This document shows, piece by piece, positions 36,720-46,571 of a DNA stretch of 64,000 bases. The notes below the pieces were generated by a model. The model was not told where the DNA came from and searched no databases. It saw only the letters and a list, made by a program, of their open reading frames with translations. A program made the translations under genes and the position numbers. Where the stretch lies: positions 16,818-80,817 of the forward strand of contig NZOF01000180.1 in the NCBI GenBank assembly GCA_002695185.1, in the 5' to 3' direction. Each line of letters begins with the position of its first letter. Within the stretch, counting starts at the first letter, position 1. Source of the stretch: Erythrobacter sp. GTDB taxonomy: Bacteria > Pseudomonadota > Alphaproteobacteria > Sphingomonadales > Sphingomonadaceae.

Positions 36720-39027
36720 TTGCTCTATAAAGTTTCAAATTTTCGGTTTTTTCCTGCGCTAATGGCAGGAGTGGCGGCTTGCGCATTGACTGCTTGCGGA
36801 GGCGGCAGTTCAGTGAAGAGTACGCCACCGCCAGCTTCCAGTCCGGCTCCGTCTCCAGCGCCGAGTCCTCCTCCAGTACCAGCCCCGGCTCCTACCCCCA
36901 CGCCGTCGCCTGTCCCTAAGCCTCCTGCAGGCTATGTCATTATTCCGGAGTCTCAGCAGCCCCAGCGATCATCGCAGGACGATAGCGAATATCGACAAAA
37001 CTTTGTTGCAGCCGAGCTTATCAATGCTCTCTACGCGTTGGAAAGCGGATGGGACGGTGCCGGCGTAGTCGTTGGCGTGGTTGACGACGGCGTGAACGAG
37101 GTCGGCGAGCTCATTGGCCAGATCGATCATGATCTGAGCAAGGATTTCGGGGTCCGCGTGGACGGATCTAGTCGCGAACCGCTTCGCCCGGGCGGCGAAA
37201 CGGGAGACGAAAATTCGACGCACGGCACCCCGGTCGCTGCTATTATCGCCGGCAAGAACGATGGGCGAGGCACGCAAGGTCTGGCCCCCGGGGGCGAAAA
37301 TAGCTTCACTTCGGATCGATTCTATCTCGGATGGCGAAGAGACGATGTTGCTCGGCTCAAACGTCTATGATTGGGCTGCCGAGAAGAAAATTCCCATACT
37401 TAATATGTCGCTGTCCTCCAACGATGAAGGTGGCAAGCCATATCAACTCGATCGCATTCTCCGCTACGGGGAAACTGGTGGCCTTATCGTGAGATCTGCC
37501 GGAAACAGCGGCAAGGATAGCGTGAGTAATTTTCGCGATCTCACGGATGAAACGGCGAATGCGCAGATCTTCGTCGTGGCAATCGATGCCGATGAGCGCC
37601 ATTATTTCATATCGTCCTATTCGGACCGCTGCGGCGTTGCGATGGACCGGTGCGTCGCGGCTGTAGGACAGAACGTGACCATGAATGTGGACGGTGAAGC
37701 AGTTTACTTTGCGGGGACGAGCTCTGCCGCACCGCAGGTAAGCGCATTAGCGGCAATGGTTCTTTCGAAATGGCCCCAGCTTAGCGGACAAGATGCCGGG
37801 AACATCATCTTGAACACGGCTAGGGACATTGGAGATGCCGGTACGGATGCTATTTACGGGCGGGGCCTTATCGATGCTCGCGCGGCTCTCGAGCCAATCA
37901 ATCCCGTGCTTTCCAATGGTCGGCAAGTAACGTCCGTCGCAAGTTCGGTAGCCGTCGTCGGCGGAGCGCTGGATCCGTGGGGGCCGGCTTCTCTAGGCGC
38001 AGCCTATTCCGACATTACCCTTCTCGATTCCTATGGACGAGACTATTCCGGCGATCTGTCCGGCATGGTGTTTAGCGCAGATAGCGCGGAACAACGCTGG
38101 CTGAGCCGACGGATCGACGCTCAGACAAATGGAGGAGCAACTGGTTTTTCCACGCCCCGATTGAGCGCGACGTTGGGGTACACGGCGTTACCCACAAGAT
38201 ATCGCGACGAGAGAGGCGGCGAAATCCTTCAAAATCAATTGACCGTTGTTGAAATGGACTTGCGCGTCGGCGCGCGTACCGTGGTTACCGCGGGCTATAA
38301 CTCGACGGACAATGTGATGGATGGCGTACTCGGCTTTGCCCCCACGTCGGATGCAATGTTTGCATATTCGCAATTGGCACAGACAAATATTGGGGTTAGT
38401 CGCGCGCTGCTCGACAAGAAAGTGAGCCTACGTGTCTACAGAGGGGGCCAGCGAGGCGTGAAGGTACTAGGTGCGATCACCGGCCTGAATGTTGGCAGTT
38501 CCAATCTCAAGCTCGGGCTGATCAGCGAAAAGGGCTCGGTCTTCGGAACCCCCGTAGGGGCGGGTGCGATGCGCTTTGGAGACGGCGCGGATACGCTGTT
38601 TGTCGAAGCCAGTAAGGCTGTCGACATCGACCGATGGACGCTGGAGGGGTATGCGAGCGTCGGTGCAACCCGGCTCAAACTAGCGGACGACATGCTCCTT
38701 ACCAATGCAGATACGATCACAAGCGGCCGATTTGGCTTCATCGCGAGCAGGGATGCCTTTGGCGGCGCTCTGAGCCTTGGCCTTGCACAACCTTTGGTCG
38801 CATTGACAGCTAAGGGGACGGTAACGGTCGGATCAGACTACGACTTCGAAACCCGCAGCCTTCTATTCGAACAGCGGGCGATTGATATGAAAGGTCGGAT
38901 AAAACCGCGTCTCACGATCGGCTATGAGCGGGGCGAGACAGATAGCGTGTTTCGCTTTGGAGCGGCTACCGACGCAACCGGCCGGGACGTTCGTGCGCTT
39001 GCTACCTATAGGAAAAGGTTAAACTAG
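36720..39027 (+). pseudogene. S8 (subtilisin-like) lipoprotein protease with autotransporter-like end, frameshifted
   Basis: The first frame (36720-37288) has a lipoprotein signal ending ALTAC, a long Pro/Ser/Ala linker (residues 38-70), then GVVDDGVN (Asp) and ENSTHGTPVAAIIAG (His). The second frame continues KIASLRIDSISDGEE and contains AGTSSAAPQVSALAAMV (Ser), so the catalytic triad spans both frames. They join at CCCCCGGGGG (37285-37294); removing one base restores GLAPGAKIAS. The repaired product would have about 768 residues. The last 280 resemble an outer-membrane beta domain but lack the usual terminal aromatic residue. The start is TTG 36720; ATG 36762 is less likely. Real frameshift, slippage or sequencing error are all possible. 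Confidence 0.78.
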
Positions 39028-39168
39028 GCGGGTTGGGCGGTGCCGTATTGCGGCTTCGCGCTACCAAAGCTGTTTGAATATCCTCTTTAAGGTATATCGA
39101 TTGCCGCTGTCATTCAGCTGTCGCTTTGCTATCGCATGGCGCCGCGATACGCACCGATGGAGATATTC

Positions 39169-40491
39169 GTGACCGCAGAATTGCACCGCCGCCAGTTCCT
39201 TTCCGCTACCGCGAGCGCTTTTGCCGCGCTATCGCTCAGTGGCTGCATGACGCGGGGCGCAATGCCATCATCTTTTGCCGGATATGGTCCGCTGGTGCCC
39301 GACCCGAAGGGGCTGCTCGATTTGCCCGAAGGGTTCACCTATCGGCTTATCTCCAGCCTCGGCGACCATATGAGCGATGGCGGCACGGTGCCAGACAAAG
39401 CCGATGGCATGGGGTGCTTGCCGCTGGCGGGAGGGGAAATTGCCCTCGTTCGCAATCATGAACTCGTGCCCAGCGACGGGTCGGGTGGATCGATTGCCAA
39501 AGGGTTCGACAAGATTGCGGGCAAAGGCGTCCTGCCGGGCGGTACTACCACAATCGTTCTCGATGCAGACACTCTTCAGAAGAAGCGTGAATTCCGCTCT
39601 CTCGGCGGGACGATCCGTAATTGCTCGGGAGGTATCACTCCATGGGGTAGCTGGCTCACCTGCGAAGAGTTTGTAACGGAGCAGAAGCATCTCGGCGCGG
39701 ACAAGCTTGGTCAGGACCATGGCTGGGTGTTCGAGGTGCCTGCTGCTGCAGACGGACTTGTCGATCCGGTTCCCCTCAAGGCCATGGGTCGGTTCAACCA
39801 CGAAGCTGCCTGTGTCGATCCGGCAACCGGTCTTGTTTACTTGACTGAAGATCGCAACGATTCAGTCCTGTATCGTTTCGCGCCGAAGGTCCCGGGTGAG
39901 CTTCAAAAGGGGGGGCAGCTTCAGGCAATGCGGATCGTGGGTCTGTCCGACACACGCAACTGGGATGACGCTGTCATGCCCGTAGGCCATCGCTACCAGG
40001 TCGAATGGTTTCCGCTTGAAGAAGTGGATGCGCCGCAGGACGATCTGCGGACACGTGCCATTGCAAAAGGTGCGGCTATTATCGCTCGCGGTGAAGGCAT
40101 TCATATGGGTCTGGACGAACTCTATGTCTGTTCGACCAGTGGGGGGGCTGCCAAACTTGGCCAGATTTTCAAGCTTGTGCCCGGAAGAAACCGCGGGGCT
40201 GACGAGGTTGAACTATTCTTCGAGAGCGAGAACAAGGAGCAGTTCAACTTCGGTGACAATCTCACCGTAGGCCCCAACGGCCACCTTATCGTATGCGAAG
40301 ATCAATACACCGATGTCGTCGACAACCGGCTTATCGGACTTACCCCGGGCGGCGATCCTTACGTATTTGGTCGCCTCCGCTTGCAGACTGAGCTGGCAGG
40401 GGGATGCTTCTCTCCAGACGGCAAATGGTTCTTCGTCAATGCCTATGCGCCTACTCGGACCGTCGCGATTACCGGTCCGTGGATCGCTTGA
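39169..40491 (+). CDS. PhoX/DUF839-like protein with Tat-type signal
   Basis: The 440-residue protein begins with a twin-arginine signal ELHRRQFLSATASAFAALSL ending in a possible lipobox (SGC). The body has PDKADGMGCLPLAGGEIALV, VRNHELVP, RNCSGGITPWGSWLTCEE, MGRFNHEAACVDP, YLTEDRNDSVLYRF, GVHMGLDELYV-like IHMGLDELYVCS and NLTVGPNGHLIVCEDQ, which match the PhoX (DUF839) beta-propeller family of calcium/iron-dependent phosphatases. It would be exported folded to the periplasm. I prefer the GTG at 39169, with GGAG six bases upstream; the frame opens at ATG 39136. Phosphatase activity is not proven for this subgroup. Confidence 0.82.
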   Translation: MTAELHRRQFLSATASAFAALSLSGCMTRGAMPSSFAGYGPLVPDPKGLLDLPEGFTYRLISSLGDHMSDGGTVPDKADGMGCLPLAGGEIALVRNHELVPSDGSGGSIAKGFDKIAGKGVLPGGTTTIVLDADTLQKKREFRSLGGTIRNCSGGITPWGSWLTCEEFVTEQKHLGADKLGQDHGWVFEVPAAADGLVDPVPLKAMGRFNHEAACVDPATGLVYLTEDRNDSVLYRFAPKVPGELQKGGQLQAMRIVGLSDTRNWDDAVMPVGHRYQVEWFPLEEVDAPQDDLRTRAIAKGAAIIARGEGIHMGLDELYVCSTSGGAAKLGQIFKLVPGRNRGADEVELFFESENKEQFNFGDNLTVGPNGHLIVCEDQYTDVVDNRLIGLTPGGDPYVFGRLRLQTELAGGCFSPDGKWFFVNAYAPTRTVAITGPWIA

Positions 40492-40590
40492 TCGGTAATC
40501 GCCAAAACCGATCACACAATCTCCCAGTCTTTAAGAAACCTGCGGGCAAGTTTCCCGTTAGGGTTATGAAGATACACTCGGAGGAAATTA

Positions 40591-41052
40591 ATGACCGAAC
40601 TCGGTAACAACGCAAAAGCAGGTCTTGTAACGGCACTTAATGGAGCCTTGGCGGATACAGTCGCGCTTTATTTCAAGACGAAAAATTTTCATTGGCACGT
40701 GGCAGGCCCCCGTTTTCGGGACCTTCATCTGCTGTTCGACGAGCAAGCCGCCCAGCTTATCAGCACTGTCGATAATATAGGTGAGCGTGTTCGCAAGAAT
40801 GACGAGTACACGTTGACTTCGATCGGCACGGTGGCCTCGGAAACCAGAATTAAGGATCAGGATGATGTAACAATCTCTGCTGATGCAATGGTGGCCGAGC
40901 TTCGTTACGACAATCGTAAACTTCACGATCGCCTCGAAACCGTGAAGGAAGAAGCTGAAGCCGTGGGCGACAACGCCACCAGCAGTATTGTCGACGACTG
41001 GATCGATCAGTGTGAAGAGCGCATTTGGTTTCTGAATCAGACCACCAAGTAA
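40591..41052 (+). CDS. Dps-family DNA starvation / ferritin-like protein
   Basis: The 153-residue four-helix protein has the Dps ferroxidase motif FHWHVAGPRFRDLHLLFDEQA with the histidine and aspartate/glutamate ligands. It assembles into a shell that binds DNA and oxidises and stores iron, protecting DNA from peroxide. A strong GGAGGAAATTA ribosome site precedes the ATG. It stands alone, ended by the terminator at 41075-41110. An inverted set (AACC...GGG...CCC...GGGTT) at about 40539-40566 may be a leader hairpin or regulator site. Length is typical of bacterial Dps. Confidence 0.92.
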   Translation: MTELGNNAKAGLVTALNGALADTVALYFKTKNFHWHVAGPRFRDLHLLFDEQAAQLISTVDNIGERVRKNDEYTLTSIGTVASETRIKDQDDVTISADAMVAELRYDNRKLHDRLETVKEEAEAVGDNATSSIVDDWIDQCEERIWFLNQTTK

Positions 41053-41074
41053 CCTTTGATGACGCATAGCAATT

Positions 41075-41110
41075 CACCCGCCTATCGGCCTTGCCGTGGG
41101 CGGGTTTTTT
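41075..41110 (+). terminator. Rho-independent terminator after dps
   Basis: CACCCGCC pairs with GGGCGGGT around TATCGGCCTTGCCGT, and the stem is followed directly by TTTTTTG. It ends the dps transcript; the next gene's ATG is 16 bases downstream, so that gene has its own promoter or depends on read-through. Confidence 0.9.
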
Positions 41111-41125
41111 GTATTCGGTAGGCTC

Positions 41126-41746
41126 ATGACTGACATCAGAACTATTGAAAACGCCGATACCTCTCAGATCGCTCAGTGGCTCGAATCGAGATTGGACTCA
41201 GCGCTGTCGGCGAAAGATGGTCCATTAATCATCACGGTCCCGGGTGGATCGACCCCTTTTCCCATAATCGCGCAATTACTTCTCGCGAATTTAGACTGGT
41301 CTCGCTTGGTGGTATGGCCGGGCGATGATAGGATCGTGCCGGAAGATCACGAAGCCTCGAATACCGGTAAGCTGCGCGCGCTTTTCGAACCTGTCGGGGC
41401 CGAAGTCATGACGCTTACCGTTATGGAGCGGGTTCCTCACTTCGATCTCGCCTGGTTGGGCATGGGTGCTGATGGCCACATCGCTTCGCTATTTCCCAAC
41501 ACGGACCCCAAACTGGAGGAGGACCGGCGCATCATTCGGCTTACGCCAGATCCACTGCCTCCCGAAGCGCCCTTCGACCGTATCAGTCTGACCCTGCCGG
41601 CCCTTTTGAACAGCGATGAGATTATCTTCGTCATTCGCGGTGAGGACAAGCGCCAAGTGTTCGACGAAGCCGTGGGGCAGAAACACGATTTGCCGGTTGC
41701 GAGGCTGCTTTCGGGCGCTAAACAACCGGTCACATGCTTCACCTGA
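41126..41746 (+). CDS. pgl: 6-phosphogluconolactonase
   Basis: The 206-residue protein hydrolyses 6-phosphogluconolactone in the oxidative pentose-phosphate/Entner-Doudoroff route. Family motifs are IITVPGGSTPFPI, VVWPGDDRIVPEDHEASNTG and LAWLGMGADGHIASLFPNTD. I chose the ATG at 41126 because the earlier in-frame start lies inside the dps terminator. Its end overlaps the NUDIX gene by 13 bases. The usual neighbours zwf and edd are not in this window. Confidence 0.9.
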   Translation: MTDIRTIENADTSQIAQWLESRLDSALSAKDGPLIITVPGGSTPFPIIAQLLLANLDWSRLVVWPGDDRIVPEDHEASNTGKLRALFEPVGAEVMTLTVMERVPHFDLAWLGMGADGHIASLFPNTDPKLEEDRRIIRLTPDPLPPEAPFDRISLTLPALLNSDEIIFVIRGEDKRQVFDEAVGQKHDLPVARLLSGAKQPVTCFT

Positions 41747-42204
41747 TCCCAGCCCCACTGCATCGCCTCGCTCTTCGCACCGCATATCGGCTGCGGAATC
41801 GATTGCGCAAAGCTACCGGAAAAGCGCGCGATGGGGTGATGGTCATCGGTAAGGATTTCGAAGGACAGGTCCTGTTGGTGCGGCATAGCTACGGCCCGAA
41901 GGAATGGTTCTTCCCTGGTGGTGGTATCGCTAGCGGCGAAGATCCGGAATCGGCAGCACGCCGTGAGTTGCGTGAAGAAACCGGATGCGAAATAGAAGGG
42001 CTAAGGCTCGTCGGCTCTGTTGAGGAGACTATCTCCGGCGGAGAACATAAGGGATATCTTTTCGAAGGCGTGGTACACGACATGCCCGAACCGGATGGCC
42101 GCGAGGTGATCGAAGCCCGGTTTTTCCCTACTCATTCGCTACCGCAGCCGCTTAGCCGTATCACGCAGCAGCGCTTGCAGATGTGGCAGGCGCGCAAGTC
42201 CTAG
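41734..42204 (+). CDS. NUDIX hydrolase
   Basis: The 156-residue protein carries the Nudix box GGIASGEDPESAARRELREE followed by TGCEI (consensus GX5EX7REUXEEXGU), with the three metal-binding glutamates intact. The N-terminus (residues 1-30) is arginine-rich and the fold begins at ARDGVMVIGKDFEG. Nudix enzymes cleave nucleoside diphosphates linked to another group; the substrate is not predictable here. It is coupled to pgl by a 13-base overlap and overlaps the end of dinB (opposite strand) by four bases. Confidence 0.9.
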   Translation: MLHLIPAPLHRLALRTAYRLRNRLRKATGKARDGVMVIGKDFEGQVLLVRHSYGPKEWFFPGGGIASGEDPESAARRELREETGCEIEGLRLVGSVEETISGGEHKGYLFEGVVHDMPEPDGREVIEARFFPTHSLPQPLSRITQQRLQMWQARKS

Positions 42205-43316
42205 AGCAGCGAAAGCTGCGCATCCGGTCTCTTCGGCTCATCATCGCCGCCGCGCTCGAGCTTTGACAGCGTCAAGCCCATCAGCCGTATCGGCATGGGC
42301 AAGGGCAGGACTTCTTCGAGCAGCGACTTCGCAAGTGTTTCGAACTGCTTCCTGTCTGCGATTGGCTGTTCCACCGTTTTCGCCCTGCTGAAGATTTGGA
42401 AGTCCGTATATTTCATCTTGAGCGTTACGGTCCGTCCCTTCGCTTCAGCCCGCTCGATATAACCCCAGACGATCTCGATGATGTCGTCCAGGGTCTCGCG
42501 TAGCTCGTTTCCAGAAGACAGGTCTCGACTGAACGTTCTTTCGCCGCCAACCGACTTGCGAATGCGGCTGGATCGGACGGGACGCAGGTCGATGCCGTGC
42601 GCCGCACGATAAAGATAATCGGCGAAACTGCCAAAATGAGCGCGCAGCCACTCTATGTCCTTAGCCGCTAAATCTGCCCCCGTTGCAATGCCTAGCCGTG
42701 TCATCTTTTCCTCCGCCTTGGGGCCTACTCCATGAAACCTGCGAACGAGGAGGGATTGGACAAACTCCGCACCCTGGCCTGGGCGGATGACGCACAATCC
42801 GTCTGGCTTGTTCTGGTCGCTGGCTAACTTGGCGAGAAATTTGTTGTAACTGACACCCGCGCTGGCTGTCAGCTTGGTTTTGGCTTTAATCTCCTGACGG
42901 ATGAGCTCCGCGACACGAGTAGCGCTCCCAATGCCGAGCTTGTCTTCCGTTACGTCCAGATATGCTTCGTCGAGGCTAAGAGGTTCTACCAGATCGGTGT
43001 GATGCCGGAAGATCGCCCTGATCTGCTGGCTGACCTCCCGATAGACGTCGAAGCGCGACTTACAGAAGATAAGGTCCGGACAAAGCCGTTTGGCAGTAAC
43101 GCTGGGCATCGCGCTTTTGACGCCGAATTTGCGCGCTTCATAGCTAGCCGCCGCTACTACGTCGCGCCCGCTCGACCCGCCTACGGCAACCGGCTTCCCT
43201 CGCAGGTCCGGATTATCCCGCTGTTCGACACTCGCGAAGAACGCATCCATATCGACGTGGATGATCTTTCTCAGGCCGTCGGCTTCGGCGTCTTCCGTGT
43301 CGTCAGGCTCGATCAT
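42201..43316 (-). CDS. dinB: DNA polymerase IV
   Basis: The 371-residue Y-family polymerase has IIHVDMDAFFASVEQRDNPD (catalytic Asp), PLSLDEAYLDVTEDKLG (the second metal site), SAGVSYNKFLAKLASDQNKP and the helix-hairpin-helix RFHGVGPKAEEKM. The C-terminus ends AQLSLL, a good candidate for the beta-clamp-binding peptide. It copies past DNA damage at low fidelity. No clear LexA site is visible in the 65-base gap to the divergent exporter. Confidence 0.94.
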   Translation of the reverse strand: MIEPDDTEDAEADGLRKIIHVDMDAFFASVEQRDNPDLRGKPVAVGGSSGRDVVAAASYEARKFGVKSAMPSVTAKRLCPDLIFCKSRFDVYREVSQQIRAIFRHHTDLVEPLSLDEAYLDVTEDKLGIGSATRVAELIRQEIKAKTKLTASAGVSYNKFLAKLASDQNKPDGLCVIRPGQGAEFVQSLLVRRFHGVGPKAEEKMTRLGIATGADLAAKDIEWLRAHFGSFADYLYRAAHGIDLRPVRSSRIRKSVGGERTFSRDLSSGNELRETLDDIIEIVWGYIERAEAKGRTVTLKMKYTDFQIFSRAKTVEQPIADRKQFETLAKSLLEEVLPLPMPIRLMGLTLSKLERGGDDEPKRPDAQLSLL

Positions 43317-43381
43317 CAGGACCTAGATAGTCTGCTGGGTTGCAAATCGGAACCTTGTGGTCCACGCGCCATTTTGTGCAG

Positions 43382-44641
43382 ATGCGAAACGATCACCTAG
43401 CCAGCGGCGAACGGCCGCTTCCCGACAATGCGAAGCGCCCTGCGGTAGGCGAGCGCGAGCTTATCTGGATGATGGCTCTACTAATGGCCTGCAACGCCTT
43501 CGGGATCGACGCTATTCTCCCCGCTCTCGATGCATTGGCCGGTGATCTGGGCGCGACCGGAAACAGTCGTCAATTCGTTGTCGGGGCGTATCTGCTGGCG
43601 GCTGGCTTCGGGACGCTTGTTCCTGGCGCTTTTGCCGACCGTTACGGCAGGAGGCCGGTGCTTTTCGTCGCACTCGCATGCTACATCGTGTTTTCGATCG
43701 GATGTGCACTGGCAACCAGTTTCGACATGCTGGTGATCTTGCGCGCTGCGCAGGGTTTCTTTGCTGCCGGCATTATTGCTCTTCCGCCTGCCATTATTCG
43801 CGACCGGGTCGGTGGTGACAAAATGGCGCGCATGATGAGCCTCATCTTCGTGATTTTTCTCCTTGTCCCCGCCGTAGCGCCGACGATCGGGCAGGCTGTA
43901 CTCGCTGCAATGGGCGATTGGCGCTGGATTTTCGGGGCAATGGCGCTTGCAGGCACGATAATGACGCTGTGGGTATATTTCCGTCTACCGGAAACGCTGC
44001 ACCAGGAAGACAAACAGGAAATCCACCTGCCAACTATCCTGCGAAACATGGCAAGCGCGGTGACCCTTCGTGAGACAATCGGCTATACGCTCGGCAGCGC
44101 ACTTGTCTTCGGCGGATTGTTCGGGTTCATCAACTCGAGTCAGCAGCTGATTGGCGAGGCCTTCGGAGCCGGCGATCGCTTCCCCATGATCTTCGCAATT
44201 TGTGCAGGCTGCATGGCGATCGCCAATTGGTCGAACAGTCGCATTGTCGAGCGCTTCGGCGCGCGCAAGGTAAGCCATGCCGGCCTCTTCGCTTTCATTG
44301 CCGTGGCTATTGCTCAGCTTTATTTCGCCAGTCAGCCGGATGAAACGCTGTGGACCTTCGTGCCGCTTATGGCTGCCAATATGAGCCTCCTTGGCTTTAT
44401 CGGCGCAAACTTCGGCAGTATAGCGCTTCAGCCGTTCCACAAGATCGCCGGCGCCGCATCGAGCGCGCAAGGCTTTCTCCGCCTGACCAGCGGTGCAGCG
44501 CTCGGCTCGTTCATTGGTTACGTCTATGATGGGACTGCGCGCCCGCTGGCGCTTGCCCTGCTATGCACCGCTGTGCTCAGTCTTGCATTCGTCCTGTTTA
44601 GTGAACGCGGTGAATTGTTTGGCGAAAAGCTGGAAGACTGA
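43382..44641 (+). CDS. Bcr/CflA-type multidrug efflux MFS transporter
   Basis: The 419-residue protein has about twelve membrane segments and the motifs PALDALAGDLGATG, FADRYGRRPVLFVALACYIV (MFS loop 2-3 motif) and AAQGFFAAGIIALPPAIIRD. This pattern belongs to the Bcr/CflA family of drug:H+ antiporters in the inner membrane. The ATG at 43382 was chosen; a longer frame starting at 43340 would add 14 residues. It diverges from dinB and is convergent with the carboxylase gene (10-base gap). Substrates unknown. Confidence 0.88.
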   Translation: MRNDHLASGERPLPDNAKRPAVGERELIWMMALLMACNAFGIDAILPALDALAGDLGATGNSRQFVVGAYLLAAGFGTLVPGAFADRYGRRPVLFVALACYIVFSIGCALATSFDMLVILRAAQGFFAAGIIALPPAIIRDRVGGDKMARMMSLIFVIFLLVPAVAPTIGQAVLAAMGDWRWIFGAMALAGTIMTLWVYFRLPETLHQEDKQEIHLPTILRNMASAVTLRETIGYTLGSALVFGGLFGFINSSQQLIGEAFGAGDRFPMIFAICAGCMAIANWSNSRIVERFGARKVSHAGLFAFIAVAIAQLYFASQPDETLWTFVPLMAANMSLLGFIGANFGSIALQPFHKIAGAASSAQGFLRLTSGAALGSFIGYVYDGTARPLALALLCTAVLSLAFVLFSERGELFGEKLED

Positions 44642-44651
44642 GGTTTGGCAG

Positions 44652-46523
44652 CTACTCTGCGTTAGGTTCGACGACCGCCAATACTGCCTCAACCTGAACC
44701 TGCCCGCCTTCACTGGCTGACAACTCTGTCACGGTGCCGTCGAACGGCGCAGTAAGCGCATGCTCCATCTTCATGGCTTCGAGGACCATGAGCCGCTGAC
44801 CGGCAGTCACGCTCTCACCTTCGGCAACATCGACTGTAATCACCTTGCCAGGCATGGGGGCGAGAATTGCGCCATCGCCAGCAGCTGCTGCTCCCGAGCC
44901 ACGCGACTGGCGATCGAAAACGAAACTCTGGCCATCAGCGAAGACCACGGCACGAGCAGGATCGACAAAGCCAGTCATCGTCACATCGTCGCCTCCTTGC
45001 GCCGCTGCGACTGTGCGCGTCTCGCCCTTATGATGAAGGGTGGTGGCAAGTACGCCCGGAGCGTTGAGGCGAAGGCCAACAGGCAGATCGCCGTGTTCGT
45101 CGCTTTCCGCGAGCGCGATGAAGTCTGCCGCATTTTGCCAAACAGCATCGTCTGCAGTGTCCGATGAAATTAGGCTGTCCATCTTCGACGCGATGAAGTC
45201 GGTGTCCAGATTTGCATCTTCGAAATCGTCTTCGCGCAGACAATTGGCAATGAATGCCGCATTGGTCTTAACGGGCCAGATTTCGACGCTCTCGGCGACT
45301 TCCGCAAGCTGATCGATGGCTTCGCCGCGTGTCTCTCCCCAGACGACGAGTTTGGCGACCATGGGATCGTAGAAGGGCGAGATTTTGTCGCCTTCTTCGA
45401 CACCCGTCTCGATCCGACCTTCGACGCCCAGATCGAAGTGTTCGAGCGGACCGGTTGAAGGTAGAAATCCGCTCGAAGGATCTTCGGCATAAAGACGCGC
45501 CTCGATCGAATGACCATCGATAAAAAGGTCTTCCTGCTTTATCGGTATCGGCTGGCCACTCGCCACCAGCAATTGCCACTCGACCAAATCGACGCCGGTT
45601 ATTTCTTCCGTTACCGGGTGTTCCACTTGCAGACGGGTGTTCATTTCCATGAAGAAGATGCGGTCTGCGCGCAGGCCTTCGCTGGCATCGGCGATGAATT
45701 CGATCGTGCCCGCGCCCTCGTAATCGACAGCCTTCGCAGCGCGTACGGCGGCGGCGCAGATTTCCTCCCGCGTCGCTTCATCCATGCCCGGAGCCGGTGC
45801 CTCCTCGATCACCTTCTGGTGCCGGCGTTGAAGCGAACAGTCCCGTTCGAACAGGTGAACGACATTGCCGTGGCTGTCGCCGAAGACCTGCACTTCGATA
45901 TGGCGAGGCGAGGTGATCCATTTTTCGAGGATTACATCGTCGTTGCCGAAGCTCGACCTGGCTTCGCGGCGGCAGGATTCCAGTGAGGACAGGAACTCGC
46001 TCTCGGCGTCTACCTTGCGCATTCCTTTACCGCCGCCGCCAGCCACAGCCTTGATCAATACCGGATAACCGATCGCATCGGCTTCCTGTTTCAGGCGGTC
46101 TGCGCTCTGGTCATCGCCATCATAACCAGGGGTTACCGGCACGCCGGCTTCGCGCATCAATTTCTTGGCGGCATCCTTCAAACCCATCGCGCGGATCGAG
46201 GCAGGTGGCGCCCCGACCCAGATCAGTCCGGCGTCCTTAACGGCCTGCGCAAAGTCGGCGTTTTCCGACAGGAAGCCGTAACCGGGGTGTATCGCTTGAG
46301 CACCTGTCTGCTTGGCAGCCGCGATGATCTTATCGCCTACGAGATAACTTTCCGTAGCGGGCGAGGGGCCAATATGCACAGCTTCGTCGGCACTGCGCAC
46401 ATGCAGCGCCTTCGCATCGGCGTCGGAATAGACCGCAACAGTCGCGATCCCCATCTCGCGCGCGGTACGGATGATGCGGCAGGCGATTTCGCCGCGGTTG
46501 GCGATGAGCAGTTTCGAGATCAT
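44652..46523 (-). CDS. Biotin-dependent acyl-CoA carboxylase alpha subunit (biotin carboxylase plus biotin carrier)
   Basis: The 623-residue protein begins KLLIANRGEIACRIIRTARE and has the ATP-grasp loop VAGGGGKGMRKV, EKWITSPRHIEVQVFGD, FMEMNTRLQVEHPVTE and, at the end, the biotinyl lysine in VLEAMKMEHALTAPFDGTV. It carboxylates biotin for a partner carboxyltransferase. Methylcrotonoyl-CoA, propionyl-CoA or geranyl-CoA are candidate substrates. No beta subunit is in the window, and no specificity marker can be read. The propionyl-CoA made by MmsA would suit a propionyl role. It follows crtB by about 50 bases on the same strand, and is not necessarily co-transcribed. Confidence 0.9.
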   Translation of the reverse strand: MISKLLIANRGEIACRIIRTAREMGIATVAVYSDADAKALHVRSADEAVHIGPSPATESYLVGDKIIAAAKQTGAQAIHPGYGFLSENADFAQAVKDAGLIWVGAPPASIRAMGLKDAAKKLMREAGVPVTPGYDGDDQSADRLKQEADAIGYPVLIKAVAGGGGKGMRKVDAESEFLSSLESCRREARSSFGNDDVILEKWITSPRHIEVQVFGDSHGNVVHLFERDCSLQRRHQKVIEEAPAPGMDEATREEICAAAVRAAKAVDYEGAGTIEFIADASEGLRADRIFFMEMNTRLQVEHPVTEEITGVDLVEWQLLVASGQPIPIKQEDLFIDGHSIEARLYAEDPSSGFLPSTGPLEHFDLGVEGRIETGVEEGDKISPFYDPMVAKLVVWGETRGEAIDQLAEVAESVEIWPVKTNAAFIANCLREDDFEDANLDTDFIASKMDSLISSDTADDAVWQNAADFIALAESDEHGDLPVGLRLNAPGVLATTLHHKGETRTVAAAQGGDDVTMTGFVDPARAVVFADGQSFVFDRQSRGSGAAAAGDGAILAPMPGKVITVDVAEGESVTAGQRLMVLEAMKMEHALTAPFDGTVTELSASEGGQVQVEAVLAVVEPNAE

Positions 46524-46571
46524 ACGAATGCGCTAGCCGTAGCTGCTTAAACCATCAAGCGGTGGGTCAGA

